From positions 1 to 64,000 of the forward strand of contig DATLUQ010000029.1 of the NCBI GenBank assembly GCA_035533015.1: a stretch of 64,000 nucleotides of DNA, read 5' to 3'. The notes under the pieces are model-generated. The model did no database searches. It was not told where the DNA came from and saw nothing but the letters and a program-made list of their open reading frames with translations. The translations under genes were made by a program, and so were the position numbers. Shown here piece by piece: positions 33,702 to 40,968 of the stretch. The DNA comes from Gemmatimonadaceae bacterium (GTDB lineage: Bacteria > Gemmatimonadota > Gemmatimonadetes > Gemmatimonadales > Gemmatimonadaceae). Each line of letters begins with the position of its first letter. Position 1 is the first letter of the stretch.

Positions 33702-34969
33702 GCGGCCGACCTCCGGCGAGCGTCGATCATCTGGAAGTAGCTCTCGAGGCGATTCTTGATGTTGGCCGACGAGAAGTACCGCGGATCCACCAGGTCGCTC
33801 TCGATGAACGCGCCGGGAACCCCCGTCCGCTTCTCCACCTCGCGCAAGATCATCAGCTGCCCGGCCGAGAATGAATTGCACGACTTTATGGAATTGATCA
33901 CGAAGCCGTCCGCCTCGTACTCGCGGATGTACCGCGCGATCGTGTCGATGCGCGACGGGAGATTGAGGTTCGTGTAGCACCCGCTGCAGTAGTCGGCCAT
34001 CGTGCCGAGCGGGTCGTTGGGATCGTGGCGAAAGCCGGTGTCGTACGTCCCGCCCACCTTGGTGTACGTGGACGCCACCACCACCGCCTTCTCGTCGGTG
34101 AACATCTTCCAGAAGTCGCGAAAGTGCGTCCAGCTCGGCGGCCCCTCCACCACGAGCCGGTACCGTTGGTCGTCGAGCGAGCCCGAGGGCGTGATCGGAC
34201 CCAGCCCCGCCGCGGCGCGCGCCTCGATCTCCTCGCGCAGCGCGCGGTAGTACTCCACGCCCTCCTCCGTGCCGCGGAAGGCGCTGAAGATCGGCCCCAC
34301 GTAGTACACCGTGCCGAAGTAGCCGTCGATGGGACTCGGCCGCTGCTTCGCCGATTCCAGCACGGCCACCAGGTCGTCCTCGGCGCGCGCCGAGAGCGCC
34401 AGACGGCGACGAAGTTCCTCCTCGTCGTACTTGCGGCCGGTAGCCTTCTCCAGCGCCGGGATCACCGTGTCGCGGAGTTGCCGGATCATGTACTCGCGAT
34501 GCTCCGGCTCCAGCACGCCGTCGCCCTGATACGGCACGTGGAAGAACACCGCCGGACAGTCGTACTCCTCGCGCAGCAGTTCGAACCACTTCATGAACGT
34601 GTAGCACCCCGTGTACGACAGCAGCAGCAGGTCGGGCTTGGGCAGCTTGGTGCCCGCGGGCGAGATGTTGCCCGACTTCATCATGCCGATGTCACACTTC
34701 ACGTACGCGCACACGTCCTCCGAGTGGCCCGACCGCTCCGCTTCGGCGATGTACTCCCCCGACTGCTTCCGCATGCCCGATTGCAGGGCGTTGATCTCGG
34801 GCAGCACGGGCAGCGCCCCGAACGAGCGGATGAGCTCCGTGAGATTGCCCGGCACGAACGTGTAGACCACGGGCTCGTGCCGCGCCGGAGCCTGCTCCAG
34901 CCGCGCGAAGTGCTGCGCAATCATCTCCTTCTGGAGCAGCATCGATTGATCCTTGAGCACCTCGGCCAT
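33698..34969 (-). CDS. bcrB: Benzoyl-CoA reductase subunit B (BcrB)
   Basis: A 423-residue subunit whose start ATG 34969 overlaps the bcrC stop by one base. Characteristic BcrB blocks: [72 protein letters not shown] and [20 protein letters not shown], which carry the cysteines for its [4Fe-4S] cluster. With BcrC it forms the ring-reducing half of the enzyme, where benzoyl-CoA takes up two electrons to cyclohexa-1,5-diene-1-carboxyl-CoA. The blocks match BcrB more specifically than other 2-hydroxyacyl-CoA dehydratase relatives, including the two extra subunits of this operon. Confidence 0.92.
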   Translation of the reverse strand: MAEVLKDQSMLLQKEMIAQHFARLEQAPARHEPVVYTFVPGNLTELIRSFGALPVLPEINALQSGMRKQSGEYIAEAERSGHSEDVCAYVKCDIGMMKSGNISPAGTKLPKPDLLLLSYTGCYTFMKWFELLREEYDCPAVFFHVPYQGDGVLEPEHREYMIRQLRDTVIPALEKATGRKYDEEELRRRLALSARAEDDLVAVLESAKQRPSPIDGYFGTVYYVGPIFSAFRGTEEGVEYYRALREEIEARAAAGLGPITPSGSLDDQRYRLVVEGPPSWTHFRDFWKMFTDEKAVVVASTYTKVGGTYDTGFRHDPNDPLGTMADYCSGCYTNLNLPSRIDTIARYIREYEADGFVINSIKSCNSFSAGQLMILREVEKRTGVPGAFIESDLVDPRYFSSANIKNRLESYFQMIDARRRSAA

Positions 34970-36135
34970 CAGGCGGCCCCCCAGAGCTTGAGCGAATCGG
35001 AGAACGTTCCGGCCTGCTCGCGGAACTGTTGGAACTGGCCCGTGTTCTCCGCATACTTGAACGCGATGCAGGGCAACCCCGCGCGCTCGGCGCCGTTGCG
35101 CAGCATCGGCTGGTCGAGCAGCGCCGGATCGCAGAAGCTGGGGGTCGCGAAAATGATCCCGTCGGCGTGCGCGGCGTCGGCACGCTGCTTCATCAGGTTG
35201 CGCTTGCCGTCCGGATCGCCCTCGAACAGCACGGAGGTCTTCAGGTCGTTGCGCACGAACGCGTCGGCCAGATTGCGCAGCGGATCGCCGTCCAGCGGCA
35301 CATCGCGCGTCATGAACCGGTCGCCGAGCAGGAAATCGTCGTCCACCACGTAGCAGCCCGCCTTCTCGATCGACTTGATCAGCCCCAACGGCGGCTGCTC
35401 GCAGAACGCGCCGGCGATCACCACCCGGCTGTTGTCGCGCGGCCGGCGGCGGTCGGCATTCACCCCGTCCAGGTACTCGCCGACGCAGGCGATGAACTCC
35501 TCCGGCGGCACCACCTCGCCGGCACGGAGCAGCAGGTACAGCTCCTCGGTGGGCACGTCCCACGGCCGCTCCTGCCGCACCGCGTACAACGCCCGGATCG
35601 CCGAGCGCATCGCGTTGTACAGCCCGATCGATGCCGCGAGGTCTTCGGGCGTCGGCACCTTTCCCGAGACCGCACCCAGGTCGTCCACGAGACGGTGCAA
35701 CTCCCCTTCATAGAACTGCGCTGCGGCCGCCGCGTCGGGTACCTGCGGAATGTCGATGTACCGGACGTAGGTGCCGGGGTAGAGAAGCTTCCACATGCCC
35801 GACAGGTTGCGGATCACGTCGCACGTGGACGGAAAGAGCACCGCCGAGAGCATGTCCAGCCGCCCCGATTGCGCCAGCTCGATGACCGACCGCGGCAGGT
35901 GGCAGATGTACGACTGATAGAAGGCGTCGCCGCGGATGATCTCCAGGCGGTCGCCGCCGCCGTGGATGCCCACGGGCAGAAACCCGCAGGCGTGGAGCAC
36001 CTCGCGGGGGACGTAGACGGGGAGATAGCCGGCCGCCTTGCGGCCCGGATGCTGCTCGAGCCACCGGTGCACGGCACCGAAATCGAGATCCTCGTACAGT
36101 TCACGTGCCCAGGCGACGACAGTGGCTCGAGACAC
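34969..36135 (-). CDS. bcrC: Benzoyl-CoA reductase subunit C (BcrC), first gene of operon
   Basis: A 388-residue subunit. GTG 36135 is chosen because AGGAGG lies six bases upstream and the protein then begins VSRATVVAWARELYEDLDFGAV, like known BcrC; the long upstream extension is not protein-like. Motifs: AAGYLPVYVPREVLHACG, QSYICHLPRSVIELA, AVLFPSTCDVIRNLSGMW, GAFCEQPPLGLIKSIEKAGC and CDPALLDQPML near the C-terminus. It binds a [4Fe-4S] cluster and the CoA substrate with BcrB. As the first gene of the minus-strand run it defines the promoter region at 36212-36263. Length and block order match Thauera-type BcrC (about 384 residues). Confidence 0.9.
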   Translation of the reverse strand: MSRATVVAWARELYEDLDFGAVHRWLEQHPGRKAAGYLPVYVPREVLHACGFLPVGIHGGGDRLEIIRGDAFYQSYICHLPRSVIELAQSGRLDMLSAVLFPSTCDVIRNLSGMWKLLYPGTYVRYIDIPQVPDAAAAAQFYEGELHRLVDDLGAVSGKVPTPEDLAASIGLYNAMRSAIRALYAVRQERPWDVPTEELYLLLRAGEVVPPEEFIACVGEYLDGVNADRRRPRDNSRVVIAGAFCEQPPLGLIKSIEKAGCYVVDDDFLLGDRFMTRDVPLDGDPLRNLADAFVRNDLKTSVLFEGDPDGKRNLMKQRADAAHADGIIFATPSFCDPALLDQPMLRNGAERAGLPCIAFKYAENTGQFQQFREQAGTFSDSLKLWGAA

Positions 36136-36211
36136 TCGGCCTCCTGAATGGAGGGGCAACCGGTCGAGGACGAGAGCCCAGAGCTTGCCGGCCCCCTCCC
36201 CGAACCATCTA

Positions 36212-36240
36212 TTCCGAACGAACGTTCGAACGATTATAAT
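36212..36240 (+). promoter_or_regulatory. Candidate promoter for the divergent HCDH/ECH gene
   Basis: TTCCGA (36212-36217), 17-base spacer, TATAAT (36235-36240), pointing toward the gene at 36350. The palindrome at 36215-36232 fills the spacer, so a bound repressor would block it. Confidence 0.6.
36215..36232. promoter_or_regulatory. Likely TetR operator between divergent promoters
   Basis: CGAACGAACGTTCGAACG, containing the perfect 10-base palindrome CGAACGTTCG (36219-36228). It lies between -35 and -10 of the rightward promoter and just downstream of the -10 of the leftward one, so one bound dimer could shut both. The TetR gene of the operon (27166-27801) is the natural ligand; this pairing is inferred. 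Confidence 0.6.
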
Positions 36241-36263
36241 GGGGACGTTGGCTCCGCTGTCAA
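36233..36263 (-). promoter_or_regulatory. Candidate promoter of the bcr operon
   Basis: On the minus strand TTGACA (36263-36258) and TATAAT (36238-36233), 19 bases apart. The hexamers are perfect and the spacer slightly long. Transcription would start near 36226, inside the palindromic operator, about 90 bases before the bcrC GTG. The self-complementary ATTATAAT serves as -10 for both directions. Confidence 0.6.
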
Positions 36264-36349
36264 TAGCGACTTTTCGGCGCCTGGTACTTTCTGGGTGCCT
36301 TACCGCCGTCCTGCGCCTCGGCCCGGACGGCAGGAGTAAGGGTGCGGCC

Positions 36350-38371
36350 ATGACATACCAGTTCCGCGGTCTGACCCTCTCGAAGGTCGGCATCGTCGGC
36401 TCCGGCAACATCGGACCCGACATCGCCCTCCATTTCGCCAAGACGCTCGCGTCCTCCAACGTCGCCGTGGTGGTCGTCGATGTCGCCCCCGAGGCGCTCG
36501 CCCGCGGTCGCGCGAAGCTCGAACAGAAGGTGCGCAAAGCGCGAGAGGGCGGGGCGTTCACGGACCGCCAGGCCGACGCCATCCTCCACGCCGTCACGTT
36601 CACGGACGACTACGCGCTGCTCGGCGACGCGGGATTGATCGTCGAAGCGGCGACCGAGAATCTCGAGGTCAAGAAGCGCATCTTCGCACAGCTCGAGTCG
36701 CTGGTGTCGGCCGATGCCGTGCTTGCATCCAACTCGTCGCACATCGAGCCGGAGCTGATCTTCGCCGGATTGCGCGATCGCCGGCGGGCGCTGGTGCTTC
36801 ACTACTTCTTTCCCGCCGAGCGAAACCCCGTGGTGGAGATCGTCTCGGGGCCCGATACCAGTGCGACGCTGGTCGACGATCTCCTCGGCTTCTACGAAGC
36901 GATCGGCAAGGTTCCGGTGCGCGTGGGCGGCCGGTACGGCTACGCCGTCAATCCCGTGTTCGAGGGGCTGTTCCTCGCCGCAGCGCTGTGCGTCGAGGAA
37001 GGCCTGGGGACGGTGAAGGAGGTCGACGTCGCGGCCAGACGCGCGCTCGGCCTGGGCATCGGCCCGTTCACCGCGATGAATCTCACCGGCGGCAATCCGA
37101 TCACCGACCACGCGCTGGACGAGATGACGACCCGGGTAGGCCCGTGGTTCCGCTCGCCCCAGTTAATGAAGGACGCGATGGCCTCGGGCCGGCCCTGGGA
37201 CGTAGCCAGACGGGACGAGCCGGTGGCGCTCCCCACCGAGCGCGAGGAGCCGATTGCCGACGCGATGATGGGCGCGTATTTCGGTCTCGTCGGGGAGATC
37301 CTCGACAGTGGCATCATCTCGCTCGGCGACCTCGAACTCGCCGTCGAGATGGGCCTCGCCGTGCGGGCGCCGTTCGCGTTCATGAACGCGCTCGGCGTGG
37401 AGCGCGCGTTGGCGCTGGTCCAGGCATACGCGGCCGGTCACCCGGGCTTCGCGGTGCCGACCGCCCTTGCCAGGCAGGCGCGCGGCGGCCGGCCATTCGA
37501 CATTCCATATGTCCTCCGGCGCGACGTCGGCGACATCGCCGTGCTCACTATCCGGCGGCCGCAGGTGCTCAACGCGCTCAACGACGATGTCTACCGCCAA
37601 CTCCACGACCGGTTCACCCTACTGCGGGACGAGGCGCGGATTCGTGCCGTCGTGCTCACCGGATTCGGGACCAAGGCGTTCGTGTCGGGCGCGGACGTCA
37701 ACTTCCTCGCGGCGATCGCGACGCCGGACGAGGGGTTCCGCACGTCGGAGCGCTCCAAGGCGGCCGGGAACCTGATCGAGAACCTCGGGAAGCCGGTGAT
37801 CTGTGCGCTCAACGGTTCGGCGTTCGGCGGCGGGAGCGAACTCGCCATGTGCTGTTCGGCGCGCATCGCGCGGTCGGGCTTGTCTGTGGCGATGGCGCAG
37901 CCGGAGGCGAACCTGGGCATCGTGCCGGGCGCTGGCGCCACACAACGGCTTCCGCGCCTCGTGGGCGTGGAGCGTGCAGCCGAGATGCTGCGCACGGGAC
38001 GCGGGCTATCGGGACGGGAGGCCGTCGCGTGCGGGCTGATCCGGGAGGAGGTGGACGGCGACGTCGTGGAAGCGGCAATCCAACTGGCACGCGCGGCGGC
38101 GGACGGCCGTGTAACGCTGGCCCGGATCGACCGGCGGCCGCTCGATGTCCCGGCGACTCTGCCGGACGTCGCACTGGGGCACCTCAGCCGGGCAATCGAC
38201 GGCCTCATGTGCAGAGCGATTGTCGAGGGCTGCCGGCAACCGCTGGACCAGGGTTTGCGGTTCGAATCCGAAATGTTCGGGGAATGCTGCGCAACCGAAG
38301 ACATGCACGTCGGGATGCGGAACTTCTTCGAGCATGGACCGCGGGCACCTGCGGAGTTCGTCCACCGATAG
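36350..38371 (+). CDS. 3-hydroxyacyl-CoA dehydrogenase / enoyl-CoA hydratase fusion
   Basis: A 673-residue bifunctional protein from ATG 36350 (AGGAG at 36332-36336 is rather distant). Residues about 1-380 are the NAD-binding 3-hydroxyacyl-CoA dehydrogenase: VGIVGSGNIGPDIA, VEAATENLEVKKRIF, SNSSHIEP, and LHYFFPAERNPVVEIV with the catalytic His, then two C-terminal helical domains. Residues about 395-673 are a crotonase: FVSGADVNFLAAI, and FGGGSELAMC with QPEANLGIVPGAGATQRL, so both catalytic glutamates are present. The order HCDH-ECH is the reverse of FadB/FadJ and is found in archaeal-type enzymes. It would hydrate and oxidise the C7 dicarboxylyl-CoA released by Oah. It shares the divergent control region with bcrC. 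Confidence 0.87.
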   Translation: MTYQFRGLTLSKVGIVGSGNIGPDIALHFAKTLASSNVAVVVVDVAPEALARGRAKLEQKVRKAREGGAFTDRQADAILHAVTFTDDYALLGDAGLIVEAATENLEVKKRIFAQLESLVSADAVLASNSSHIEPELIFAGLRDRRRALVLHYFFPAERNPVVEIVSGPDTSATLVDDLLGFYEAIGKVPVRVGGRYGYAVNPVFEGLFLAAALCVEEGLGTVKEVDVAARRALGLGIGPFTAMNLTGGNPITDHALDEMTTRVGPWFRSPQLMKDAMASGRPWDVARRDEPVALPTEREEPIADAMMGAYFGLVGEILDSGIISLGDLELAVEMGLAVRAPFAFMNALGVERALALVQAYAAGHPGFAVPTALARQARGGRPFDIPYVLRRDVGDIAVLTIRRPQVLNALNDDVYRQLHDRFTLLRDEARIRAVVLTGFGTKAFVSGADVNFLAAIATPDEGFRTSERSKAAGNLIENLGKPVICALNGSAFGGGSELAMCCSARIARSGLSVAMAQPEANLGIVPGAGATQRLPRLVGVERAAEMLRTGRGLSGREAVACGLIREEVDGDVVEAAIQLARAAADGRVTLARIDRRPLDVPATLPDVALGHLSRAIDGLMCRAIVEGCRQPLDQGLRFESEMFGECCATEDMHVGMRNFFEHGPRAPAEFVHR

Positions 38372-38375
38372 CACA

Positions 38376-38402
38376 GGAGGGGCCGGTCATCCCGGCCCCT
38401 CC
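38376..38402. terminator. Stem-loop between convergent genes
   Basis: Perfect 11-base inverted repeat, GGAGGGGCCGG (38376-38386) and CCGGCCCCTCC (38392-38402), with loop TCATC. It starts five bases after the HCDH/ECH stop. There is no T-tract, but the strong GC stem between two convergent genes suggests a bidirectional or Rho-aided terminator. Confidence 0.65.
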
Positions 38403-38445
38403 GCAGTCTGCCCAACCGCACTCGACCGATGGATCCGCGGCCTGC

Positions 38446-39090
38446 CTAGTGCGTGCTCGCCTGGATGACCGGCTTGAAGAGCAGCCCGTTCTGCGTGATG
38501 GAGTTTCCGCGCATGACGAAGCTGTTCCCAACCTGGAAGTCGAGGAGCATGGTGGTCGTATCGTTCGCGGATACGGTCACCGCAGAGGTCAGGTTGATCT
38601 TGATCCCCGACCGGTTGCCGCTCGGGAACATGATGCCCGGGCTGCTCGCACCGGTGAGGGTCATGCCGTTCATGAGGATGACATTGGACCTGGTCGGGTC
38701 GATCACCATCCGGAATCCACTATAGCTGCCCGGCGCCAGTCCGGTTGAACCAAGAGCCAGCGTGTTGCCGTTCTGGTACGACAGCAAGTCCACCGTGGTA
38801 TCGGGCGTTGCCAGAGTCGTCCACCCGCCGGCCGAGGCACTGTCACCCGCGGTTGCCGAGTCGGCCGCGGCAGAGTCCGCAGCGACCATGCGACCGTCCA
38901 CACGCACGACGAATACGTTCACGCTCTGGACGGAGTCGGTGGAGAAAGGCGCGTCGGTGAGTTGCAGCTTCAATGCGCCCTGCTGCGGCGCCGTGGAGGC
39001 ACCGCTGGCACCGGTGCCGCTGCACGCGGCCAGCGCGGCCGCGAGACCCATCACCACCGCGGTGTATCCCATTGAACGAGTGAGCGACAT
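38446..39090 (-). CDS. DUF4382 lipoprotein
   Basis: A 214-residue lipoprotein from ATG 39090 (AGGGGA upstream) with signal MGYTAVVMGLAAALAACS, lipobox LAAC. The mature part has the DUF4382 pattern: GALKLQLTDAPFSTDSVQSV near the start, LLSYQNGNTLALGSTGLAPG in the middle and LLFKPVIQA at the end. The Ala/Asp/Ser-rich stretch at about residues 75-90 is a disordered loop. DUF4382 proteins are beta-sandwich outer-membrane lipoproteins of unknown function, common in Bacteroidota, Gemmatimonadota and related groups. The gene appears monocistronic and is convergent with the preceding gene. Confidence 0.8.
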   Translation of the reverse strand: MSLTRSMGYTAVVMGLAAALAACSGTGASGASTAPQQGALKLQLTDAPFSTDSVQSVNVFVVRVDGRMVAADSAAADSATAGDSASAGGWTTLATPDTTVDLLSYQNGNTLALGSTGLAPGSYSGFRMVIDPTRSNVILMNGMTLTGASSPGIMFPSGNRSGIKINLTSAVTVSANDTTTMLLDFQVGNSFVMRGNSITQNGLLFKPVIQASTH

Positions 39091-39302
39091 CGTATCCCCT
39101 GCGTGTGCGCGGCGCTGCGATCCGCGGGCCTCATTCGTCGAGATCCCAGACGGTTGGGCCGGTCCGCGCTTGAACCCGGCGCTGGTCCGCTTACACGGGA
39201 AGTATCGCTGATGTTCCGGATTCGGCGCAGTGCGCGTCGTCACTGAGCATCAGGTCGCATGGCTGGCGACTGATTGCTCGCGCTCCGGCGCACAGGTGGC
39301 AG

Positions 39303-40055
39303 TCAGAAATAGCGCTGGACGACCAACATCGCGATGAGGGTGAGCGCCGTGACGAGGCCCACTGTGCGCGACCACGCCTGTTGGTAGGCTTCCGGGAGCA
39401 GCTCCACGAGCACCATGAAGAGCATCGCGCCGGCGGCGAAGCCAAGACCGTACGGAAGCGCCGCGTGGATGTGGGCCACGAAGAGGAAGGCCGGCACCGC
39501 CGCGATGGGCTGCGGGAGCGACGAGAAGAGGCTCCACCAGGCGCACGACAGCAGGCTCGCTCCCTGCGGTCGCATGACGGCGCTGATCGCGAGCCCCTCG
39601 GGAATGTTGTGCACCGCCACGGCAAGGGTGATCGCGGCGGCGAGCGCGGTCCCCCCACCGAACGACACGCCCACTGCCGCACCTTCGGCAAAGGAGTGCA
39701 CGGTCATGATGACGATCACGAGCAACATCCGCTGCGCCCCCGCGCCTCGGACCCCGAGGAACTCAGCCTCGTGCTCGTTCCCGCCGAGCAGACGCTGGGT
39801 CACGAGGATGAACAGGACGCCAAAGTTCGTCCCGAGGAAAGTCGCCCAGCCGGAGTGGCGCGTACCTTCTACGAGCAGGCCGAAGCTGGCCCCGAGCATG
39901 AGACCCGCGGCGATCGCGTTCGCCAGTGCCATGCCCTTGGCCGATACCGTGCGAATGAAGAGGAACGGCAAAGCGCCCAGCGACGTGGCAAGCGCGGTGA
40001 GCAGCGCAAAGACGAACACGTGCGCCGTGGGATTCGCCGCCATCCACGCGCTCAC
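39303..40055 (-). CDS. ZIP-family divalent metal transporter
   Basis: A 250-residue membrane protein with eight hydrophobic helices. TM4 has VHSFAEGAAVG and TM5 has AVHNIPEGLAIS, the two metal-binding HxxxE(G) motifs of ZIP transporters (ZupT/GufA branch). VELLPEAYQQA near the C-terminus is also typical. It moves Zn2+, Fe2+ or similar ions across the inner membrane, by family usually inward. Its ATG at 40055 overlaps the stop of the second ZIP-like gene, so the two are translated together. Confidence 0.85.
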   Translation of the reverse strand: MSAWMAANPTAHVFVFALLTALATSLGALPFLFIRTVSAKGMALANAIAAGLMLGASFGLLVEGTRHSGWATFLGTNFGVLFILVTQRLLGGNEHEAEFLGVRGAGAQRMLLVIVIMTVHSFAEGAAVGVSFGGGTALAAAITLAVAVHNIPEGLAISAVMRPQGASLLSCAWWSLFSSLPQPIAAVPAFLFVAHIHAALPYGLGFAAGAMLFMVLVELLPEAYQQAWSRTVGLVTALTLIAMLVVQRYF

Positions 40056-40834
40056 GCGATGCGCCCCCCGAGCAGGGCGACGACGCCGGCGGCCACGCTC
40101 ACCACGACCGCGATGCTCGTGCGCCCGGTGGATCGGTAGCTTTCAGGGAGCAACTCGGCGAGGCAGAGATAGGTGAGCGCACCAAACCCGAAGCCGAGGA
40201 GGGGGGCGCCGGCCACCGGGACATCGACGGCCAGCGCGAAGGCCGCGACGGCCAACAGCACCTGGGGGACATTGGTCAGAACGCCAAGCGCGCCCGCTGC
40301 GGACCGAGAACGGCCATGCGCGAGCAGGAGCGACCCGAGGACCTCGCTCTCCCAGACGTTGTGCACGGCAAGCGTGCCGACGAGAAATAGCCCGAACCGC
40401 AGGTCGACCGCCATCGCGGCGCCGATCGCGACGCCTTCCGGGGCCGCGTGCAGCGCGCTGGCCGCCACGGCGCGCCCCGGGCGAAGCACCTGTTGGCCGG
40501 TGCCGAGCCCGAGCCAGAGATGCGACGCGTAGCTCGCGGCGACCCCGGCCACCGCTCCGAGTGTCGCGGCAGTTCCGTCGTGCGCCAGGCCGACGCTCAT
40601 CAACGCGTAGCCGACGCCCAGCATCGCGCCAGCCGCGAGCGCGCTGTAGATGCCGAGATGGGCGGTACGGCGCACGGGGCGTGCGCCGAGCAGGAAGGGA
40701 CCCGGCGCCGCCGCGAGCGCGGCGAGAGACGCCCAGGCAGAGAGTCGCAGGACAGTGATGGTCGGCAGCACCGCGAACAAGATAAGGCGAATTCGCCGCC
40801 GCGCCGCCCAGGGTCCCGCTGGCCACGCGGCCAC
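40052..40834 (-). CDS. Divergent ZIP-like membrane protein
   Basis: A 260-residue membrane protein related to ZIP transporters. TM4 reads LHAAPEGVAIGAA, keeping HxxPEG, while TM5 reads VHNVWESEVLGSLL, where canonical HNIPEG has become HNVWES, so one Glu ligand is kept and the Gly/Pro lost. LAELLPESYRST matches the C-terminal motif of its neighbour. The first 25 residues are Arg/Trp-rich and the true start could lie a little further in. The four-base overlap with the canonical ZIP gene downstream suggests a hetero-dimer or a regulatory partner. Substrate unknown. Confidence 0.7.
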   Translation of the reverse strand: MAAWPAGPWAARRRIRLILFAVLPTITVLRLSAWASLAALAAAPGPFLLGARPVRRTAHLGIYSALAAGAMLGVGYALMSVGLAHDGTAATLGAVAGVAASYASHLWLGLGTGQQVLRPGRAVAASALHAAPEGVAIGAAMAVDLRFGLFLVGTLAVHNVWESEVLGSLLLAHGRSRSAAGALGVLTNVPQVLLAVAAFALAVDVPVAGAPLLGFGFGALTYLCLAELLPESYRSTGRTSIAVVVSVAAGVVALLGGRIA

Positions 40835-40968
40835 GCGAGGGGTCGAGAATCCCGAGATTGCGGTGCAGGGGACGGGTCCGTAGGGCTTCTCCCTATTGTG
40901 CGATGGCGCTACGGCGCGGCAACGATCATGGTCGCTTCTGGCATTCCTCGTTCACGGGACGGTTCGCG

